DNA from: Comamonadaceae bacterium
Lineage (GTDB): Bacteria; Pseudomonadota; Gammaproteobacteria; Burkholderiales; Burkholderiaceae_C
NCBI GenBank assembly: GCA_947452325.1
Contig: CANGCZ010000099.1
Location: forward strand, 1-6,354
Reading direction: 5' to 3'
Length of the DNA stretch: 6,354 nucleotides
The notes beneath the pieces were generated by a model that was given only the letters and a program-made list of their open reading frames with translations, did no database searches and was not told the DNA's origin. This document shows, one piece after another, positions 1 through 3,593 of the stretch (position 1 is its first letter; each line of letters starts with the position of its first letter). A program made the translations under genes and the position numbers.

Positions 1-156
1 ACTGCGTTGGTGCCCGGGCTGTCGGCCTTGGGCGCGGTGTTGTGGCTGGGTGAACCACTGAGCTGGCAGGTGATGCTGGGTTTGTCGCTGGTGACGCTGG
101 GAATAGTCTTCGGCGTGCAGTCTTCACGCGTTGCCACAGCGAAAGCGGCCGCATGA
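1..156 (+). CDS. EamA/DMT-family membrane transporter, C-terminal end (5' partial)
   Basis: The reading frame is open from the first base of the window and ends at TGA 154-156, giving the last 51 residues of a protein whose start lies outside. The pattern of a small-residue hydrophobic helix, then LWLGEPLSW, then a second hydrophobic helix ending in GIVFGVQ, is the typical last two transmembrane segments of EamA (DUF6)/drug-metabolite-transporter proteins, where a conserved Glu-Pro or Glu-x-Leu follows the ninth helix. These are inner-membrane exporters or permeases; the substrate cannot be told from this fragment. The tail is short, alanine-rich and slightly basic, as expected for a cytoplasmic C-terminus. 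The stop overlaps the tsaB start by four bases (ATGA 153-156), so the two are probably co-transcribed, although no functional link is known. The family call is fairly sure; the exact subfamily is not. Confidence 0.75.
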   Translation, partial: TALVPGLSALGAVLWLGEPLSWQVMLGLSLVTLGIVFGVQSSRVATAKAAA

Positions 157-857
157 ACTTGCTGGCCATAGACACCGGCACCGAACGCATGTCGCTGGCG
201 GTGTGCCGCGCAGACCAGGTCTTCACGCATGCCGGCGTTGCCGGGGCACAGGCATCGACACAGCTGATACCGGCCATTCTGAGCTTGCTGGACCGGGCAG
301 AACTTCGGTTGACAGACTTGCAGGCGATTGCTTTCGGTCGCGGGCCGGGTGCCTTCACCGGCTTGCGCACCGCGTGTTCTGTCGCTCAGGGTCTGGCATT
401 GGGCGCGCACTTACCGCTGCTCCCGGTTGACAGTTTGTTGTGCATGGCTGAAACAGCAGTCGCTCAATCGCCCCGGGTATTGGCCCTGCTGGATGCACGC
501 ATGGGCCAGGTGTATGCCGCTGCTTACGAATGGCGTGACAACGGTTGGCTCACCTGCATGGACGTTCAATTGACACAAGCCCATGCGTTGACGCTGCCGC
601 CGCCATGGCTCGGTTTGGGCTTTGCACTGGCGGGCAATGCCATGGCCGCGCACAGCGCAGGTTTGCAACATTTGCTGAACGGCGGCGGTCTAGCTGTGGA
701 AGTCTGGCCTCAGGCAGACGCCATGTTGAAACTGGCTGCCGGCGCATGGGCGCGCGGTGAAGCCGTGGCGGCTGCTGACGCCTTGCCTTTGTATGTGCGC
801 GATGAGGTGGCGCGCACCACGGCACAGCGCCTGCACGACAAACAGTCTGCCGCATGA
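153..857 (+). CDS. tsaB: tRNA t6A biosynthesis protein TsaB (YeaZ)
   Basis: TsaB is the cytoplasmic, ASKHA-fold partner of TsaD in the complex (with TsaE and TsaC) that makes N6-threonylcarbamoyladenosine at position 37 of ANN-decoding tRNAs. TsaB itself is a scaffold and degenerate paralogue of TsaD, not the catalyst. Visible hallmarks are the N-terminal phosphate-loop-like strand LLAIDTGT (residues 3-10), the family signature GRGPGAFTGLR (62-72) followed by a helix, the LDARMGQVY strand (113-121), and the C-terminal PLYVRDEVA motif (212-220). The length of 234 residues is normal for the family. The ATG overlaps the upstream transporter stop as ATGA; no strong Shine-Dalgarno sequence precedes it, so reinitiation by ribosomes leaving the upstream gene is likely. 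Its own stop overlaps the rimI start in the same way. tsaB next to rimI is a common bacterial arrangement, which supports both calls. Confidence 0.95.
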   Translation: MNLLAIDTGTERMSLAVCRADQVFTHAGVAGAQASTQLIPAILSLLDRAELRLTDLQAIAFGRGPGAFTGLRTACSVAQGLALGAHLPLLPVDSLLCMAETAVAQSPRVLALLDARMGQVYAAAYEWRDNGWLTCMDVQLTQAHALTLPPPWLGLGFALAGNAMAAHSAGLQHLLNGGGLAVEVWPQADAMLKLAAGAWARGEAVAAADALPLYVRDEVARTTAQRLHDKQSAA

Positions 858-1357
858 ACCTCAATCCGTTCAAAAAGTCAGCCACTGCGCCCGACCTGTG
901 CCCGGTGGACAACTTGCCACCGCCGCAAGCCATGGACGCAGCGGTGCTACCCGCTTTGCTGCTGGTCGAGCAAAGCGCTTATTCGCACCCTTGGACACAA
1001 AACAATTTCTCGGATGCCATGGTCTCGGGCTACCACATGCCGGTCTGGCTGATGCAACAGGAAGTCTGCTGCTACCTGGTGGCCATGCGCGGCGCTGACG
1101 AGGTGCATTTGTTGAATTTCACCGTCGCACCGGCGCAGCAACGCCGCGGACTGGCACGCCACATGCTGCAGTATTTGCTGGACTGGAGCCGTGCGCAAGG
1201 CGTGCACGCCATTTGGCTGGAGGTGCGTGTCAGCAACCGGCGCGCCATCGGCATTTACCAGGCCTGCGGCTTTGTACACGACGGTGTGCGGCCCGGTTAC
1301 TACCCGGCGCACAACGGCGTGCGCGAAGACGCCGTGGTCATGTCTTTGTCCTGGTGA
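854..1357 (+). CDS. rimI: Ribosomal protein bS18 N-alpha-acetyltransferase RimI (GNAT family)
   Basis: RimI transfers acetyl from acetyl-CoA to the N-terminal alanine of ribosomal protein bS18; some homologues also act on other N-termini or lysines. The GNAT core is clear: strand 4 LLNFTVAP (86-93), the acetyl-CoA pyrophosphate loop QQRRGLA (95-101), then LEVRVSN (122-128), AIGIYQACGF (131-140), and the RimI-type RPGYY...REDAVVMSL end (146-166). E123 and Y135 have the same 12-residue spacing as the catalytic Glu103 and Tyr115 of enterobacterial RimI, so the enzyme should be active. The 167-residue length exceeds E. coli RimI (148) because of an N-terminal extension of roughly 20 residues. A later in-frame Met at residue 27 would remove it, but the ATGA overlap with tsaB (854-857) favours the upstream start. 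Specificity for bS18 is inferred from the family and the tsaB neighbour. Confidence 0.92.
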   Translation: MNLNPFKKSATAPDLCPVDNLPPPQAMDAAVLPALLLVEQSAYSHPWTQNNFSDAMVSGYHMPVWLMQQEVCCYLVAMRGADEVHLLNFTVAPAQQRRGLARHMLQYLLDWSRAQGVHAIWLEVRVSNRRAIGIYQACGFVHDGVRPGYYPAHNGVREDAVVMSLSW

Positions 1358-1380
1358 GCAGACAGTGGTAACTTAAGCCC

Positions 1381-2196
1381 ATGTCTATGTCGCTGGATAC
1401 CCGTCAACGCGCCATGCTCGCTGAGATCGGCGTGCGGGTCTGGCTGCCCGCGCCAGTCCGCACCCCCCTTCCTGTTGCCAGGCCAGTTGTCGATGCGCCC
1501 GCCCAGACAGTGCCGGTCACGGCAACCACCACCGTGCCGGTTGCAGAATTCAAGCCTCTGCCCGCCGGTTTGGCGCAAATGGCATGGTCTGGCCTGCAAC
1601 AAGCTGCGGCTGAATGCCGTGCCTGCGCTTTGTGCGAACAGCGCAGCCACAGCGTCTTTGCCGATGGAGGCCCTGCCGCTGACGGCCAAGCGATTGACTG
1701 GCTGATCGTCGGCGACGCCCCCGCAGATGCCGAAGACGCCAGTGGCCAGCCGTTTTCAGGTGCTGAAAGTCCCTTGCTTGACGCCATGTTGCAAGCCATG
1801 GGGCTGGCGCGGCCCGGCGCTTCTGCGGGCAAACACAGCGTGGTGCTGGTGAATGCCTTGAAATGCCGGGGCCCTGCACAACGCAAGCCTTTACCCGTTG
1901 AAATTGAAGCCTGTCAACATTACCTGGCCCGACAAATTGCTTTGCTGCGCCCGCGCATGATTCTGGCGCTGGGACGACTCGCAGCCCAAGCCGTGATGCA
2001 TGATCAACTCAACGACGGCCAGGCCGCCGAACTGCCCCTGGGCAAGTTACGCGGCCACATACACCAGGCCCACGGCTGTCCGGTGGTAGTGACTTACCAC
2101 CCGGCGTATTTGCTGCGCTCACCGTCCGACAAAGCGCGCGCCTGGAGCGATGTGTGTCTGGCCATGGGCCATTTGAATAAGCCTGCCGGTCCATGA
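1381..2196 (+). CDS. Uracil-DNA glycosylase, family 4-like (Fe-S type)
   Basis: Family-4 glycosylases excise uracil arising in DNA from cytosine deamination or dUMP incorporation, starting base-excision repair; they carry a 4Fe-4S cluster. Cysteines C79-x2-C82 and C162-x15-C178 match the family's ligand spacing (C85 is an extra nearby cysteine). Motif 1 is GDAPADAED (111-119), the central region is VNALKCR (157-163), and motif 2 is YHPAYLLRSP (239-248) with the conserved His-Pro. The first roughly 65 residues form an N-terminal helix plus a Pro/Ala/Val-rich linker (22-60). An in-frame TAA at 1369-1371 limits the start to ATG 1381 or ATG 1387; the latter would give MSLDTRQR, which resembles relatives I remember, and neither has a good Shine-Dalgarno sequence. 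It lies 23 nt after rimI, so it is probably in the same operon. Odd point: motif 1 departs from the usual GEAPGxxED (see findings). Confidence 0.88.
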   Translation: MSMSLDTRQRAMLAEIGVRVWLPAPVRTPLPVARPVVDAPAQTVPVTATTTVPVAEFKPLPAGLAQMAWSGLQQAAAECRACALCEQRSHSVFADGGPAADGQAIDWLIVGDAPADAEDASGQPFSGAESPLLDAMLQAMGLARPGASAGKHSVVLVNALKCRGPAQRKPLPVEIEACQHYLARQIALLRPRMILALGRLAAQAVMHDQLNDGQAAELPLGKLRGHIHQAHGCPVVVTYHPAYLLRSPSDKARAWSDVCLAMGHLNKPAGP

Positions 2197-2252
2197 ACTT
2201 TCGCGATTCCATGCCTGACGACAGCAAGCACTGCCTACAATCCGGCGCATGA
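2193..2252 (+). other. Possible micro-ORF (19 codons) bridging the glycosylase gene and pyrF
   Basis: An ATG at 2193, overlapping the glycosylase stop as ATGA (2193-2196), opens a 19-codon frame that ends at TGA 2250-2252, itself overlapping the pyrF start as ATGA (2249-2252). The predicted peptide is MNFRDSMPDDSKHCLQSGA. It has no recognisable domain or signal. If translated it would carry ribosomes from the glycosylase gene straight to the pyrF start, acting as a coupling leader, and would remove the need for a pyrF ribosome-binding site. This could equally be chance: an open frame this short between two ATGs is not rare. No homologous peptide is known to me. Confidence 0.18.
2215..2241 (+). 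promoter_or_regulatory. Candidate sigma-70 promoter giving a near-leaderless pyrF mRNA
   Basis: TACAAT at 2236-2241 matches the -10 consensus at five of six bases. The best upstream partner is CTGACG (2215-2220), four of six against TTGACA, with a short 15-bp spacer. A transcript would begin about seven bases past the -10, near 2248, which is essentially at the pyrF ATG (2249). This fits the lack of any Shine-Dalgarno sequence in front of pyrF. The -10 is good, but the -35 and spacing are poor, so this is a candidate only. Confidence 0.35.
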
Positions 2253-3097
2253 TCTTTTCAGACAAACTGCAACAAGCCACCGCCTTGAACCAATCGATGC
2301 TGTGCGTCGGCCTGGACCCCGAGCCCGCCCGTTTTCCGCTGGGCATGACCGGTCAAGCCGCGCACATTTTTGATTTTTGCGCGGCAATCGTTGACGCCAC
2401 GCACGACCTGGTCTGCGCGTTCAAACCGCAAATCGCTTACTTTGCCGCGCACCGGGCTGAAGCGCAGCTGGAACAACTGATCGCGCACATACGCCGTGTC
2501 GCGCCTGCGGTTCCAGTGATTCTGGACGCCAAGCGCGGTGACATTGGCAGCACCGCCGAGCAATACGCCATAGAGGCCTTCGAGCGCTATGGGGCCGACG
2601 CCGTCACCTTATCGCCGTTCATGGGGTTTGATTCGATAGAACCGTATGTGAAACGCCACGGCAAAGGCGCTTTTTTGCTGTGCCGCACCTCCAACCCGGG
2701 CGGCGACGACTTGCAAACCCAGCGGCTGGCTTCGGTTGACGGCTCGCCTATGTTTTACGAACACCTGGCCCGGCTGGCGCAGGGGCCGTGGAATCTGAAT
2801 GGCCAATTGGGTCTGGTGGTTGGCGCTACTTATCCGGCAGAAATTGCACGTGTTCGCGAGATCGCACCCACATTGCCTTTGCTGATTCCCGGCATAGGCG
2901 CACAAGGTGGCGACGCCCAAGCCACGGTACACGCCGGTCTTCGCACCGGTGCAAATGGCGTGAGCGGCCCCATCATTGTCAATTCATCGCGCGCCATTTT
3001 GTACGCCTCGTCGGGTGCCGACTATGTGAATGCGGCAAGACAAAGCGCCCGGTCAAGCCGCGACTTGCTTGAAGCGGCGCGGTTGCAGGTGATTTGA
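2249..3097 (+). CDS. pyrF: Orotidine 5'-phosphate decarboxylase PyrF (group 2)
   Basis: PyrF converts orotidine 5'-monophosphate to UMP, the last step of de novo pyrimidine synthesis, in the cytoplasm. The 282-residue TIM-barrel protein fits the longer group-2 OMP decarboxylases found in mycobacteria and many betaproteobacteria, not the roughly 245-residue E. coli type. Motifs in order are LCVGLDPEPARFP (18-30), the substrate-binding FKP (58-60), the catalytic signature DAKRGDIGST (93-102, with the Asp-Lys-Asp set D93, K95, D98), VVGATYP (190-196), the phosphate-binding LIPGIGAQGG (212-221) and VNSSRAILYA (244-253). All key residues are intact. The start is preceded by no Shine-Dalgarno sequence; expression may come by coupling from upstream or from a nearly leaderless transcript. 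No clear hairpin terminator follows the stop; the next 138 nt are A+T-rich. Confidence 0.95.
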   Translation: MIFSDKLQQATALNQSMLCVGLDPEPARFPLGMTGQAAHIFDFCAAIVDATHDLVCAFKPQIAYFAAHRAEAQLEQLIAHIRRVAPAVPVILDAKRGDIGSTAEQYAIEAFERYGADAVTLSPFMGFDSIEPYVKRHGKGAFLLCRTSNPGGDDLQTQRLASVDGSPMFYEHLARLAQGPWNLNGQLGLVVGATYPAEIARVREIAPTLPLLIPGIGAQGGDAQATVHAGLRTGANGVSGPIIVNSSRAILYASSGADYVNAARQSARSSRDLLEAARLQVI

Positions 3098-3235
3098 CAA
3101 AAGCTGGTTCATTCAAGGCTTGATCGCTATTTGTTCTTTTAAAGACTGTTTTCAGAAAAATGTAAATCATATCAATCGGTTAATGCACACTAGTTGAATC
3201 TGAGCTATGTTCAACTATTACAAAAATAATGTGCC
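3098..3235. other. A+T-rich intergenic spacer between pyrF and the winged-helix gene
   Basis: These 138 nt are about 33% G+C by hand count, far below the flanking genes. The spacer should hold the end of the pyrF transcript and the promoter of the next gene. I find no convincing stem-loop plus T-tract terminator and no textbook -35/-10 pair. The clearest structure is the inverted repeat at 3191-3217, followed by an A-rich stretch (3221-3230) before the start codon. No RNA gene is recognisable. Confidence 0.6.
3191..3217. promoter_or_regulatory. Perfect 8-bp inverted repeat, candidate operator
   Basis: TAGTTGAA (3191-3198) and TTCAACTA (3210-3217) are exact reverse complements separated by 11 nt, with arm centres 19 bp apart, about two helical turns. 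The dyad ends 18 nt before the start codon of the winged-helix gene. A weak promoter could lie right on it: TTGAAT (3194-3199) and TATTAC (3216-3221), 16 bp apart, each four of six to consensus. A repressor bound there would then cover both promoter boxes, so autoregulation by the adjacent DNA-binding protein is a natural guess. It could instead form a hairpin in a longer 5' leader, or be chance. Confidence 0.42.
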
Positions 3236-3592
3236 ATGACATCGAACCGTACCCCATTCTTCTCTTTTCTTGAAACTGTTAACGATATTGAGAGCGAGCA
3301 CCACCATAAGCTGCCTGACATTGATGCCCAAGTATTGCTGATGCGCGTGGCCATGGCGCATGACAAAAAACAACCTTTGAATGTGACCCAGGCGATGAAC
3401 CTGAAAAGCATTGGCTCACCGGCCATGTTGCATCGCAAGATCAATGATTTGCTCAAACTGAATTTGGTTGAGCTGGTGTTTGAAGGCAGCAACCGCCGGA
3501 CCAAATACCTGTTGCCGACCGCGCAAGCATTGGAAATCATGGACCAACTGGCCAACGCTGCGGCCAAGGCCTACCTGTTGACCAAAAGCTGA
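3236..3592 (+). CDS. Small winged-helix DNA-binding protein (MarR-like), target unknown
   Basis: This 118-residue protein resembles MarR-like winged-helix regulators but I cannot assign a named family. Residues about 30-45 form a helix (LLMRVAMAH). The helix-turn-helix spans about 48-78, with the probable recognition helix SPAMLHRKINDLLKLNLV (61-78). A wing follows at about 79-94 with an Arg-Arg-Thr-Lys turn (87-90), then an amphipathic, Ala-rich helix (96-114) that may dimerise. There is no sensor domain, signal peptide or membrane segment. ATG 3236 is the first possible start after the in-frame TAA at 3227-3229; no Shine-Dalgarno sequence is seen, but the preceding bases are A-rich. G+C is about 50% by hand count, lower than its neighbours. 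It stands alone in its direction with its own upstream spacer and an inverted repeat, and its stop lies one base from that of the convergent uvrA. Its role is probably transcriptional; targets are unknown. Confidence 0.8.
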   Translation: MTSNRTPFFSFLETVNDIESEHHHKLPDIDAQVLLMRVAMAHDKKQPLNVTQAMNLKSIGSPAMLHRKINDLLKLNLVELVFEGSNRRTKYLLPTAQALEIMDQLANAAAKAYLLTKS

Positions 3593-3593
3593 G

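Noticed and set aside
550..933. Minus-strand frame of 127 codons across tsaB and rimI
   Set aside because: It is antisense to two well-supported genes, with low-complexity Arg/Pro-rich content and no motif. It is a shadow frame.
1404..1886. Minus-strand frame of 160 codons opposite the uracil-DNA glycosylase gene
   Set aside because: The opposing frame has clear family-4 motifs and Fe-S cysteines; this one has none and mirrors its codon pattern.
1381..3097. A linked 'uracil' module made of the glycosylase and pyrF
   Set aside because: One gene removes uracil from DNA and the other makes UMP, so the pairing is suggestive, but both are housekeeping genes and nothing in the sequence shows joint function beyond proximity.
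3094..3099. Perfect TTGACA -35 box at the pyrF stop codon
   Set aside because: No acceptable -10 lies 16-18 bp downstream (the bases there are G+C-rich, around GGCTTG), so it is not supported as a promoter.
3101..3140. Possible terminator after pyrF (AAGC...GCTT followed by T-rich bases)
   Set aside because: The stem would be only about four base pairs with a long loop, and the T-rich run is displaced from it. It does not meet a reasonable intrinsic terminator standard.
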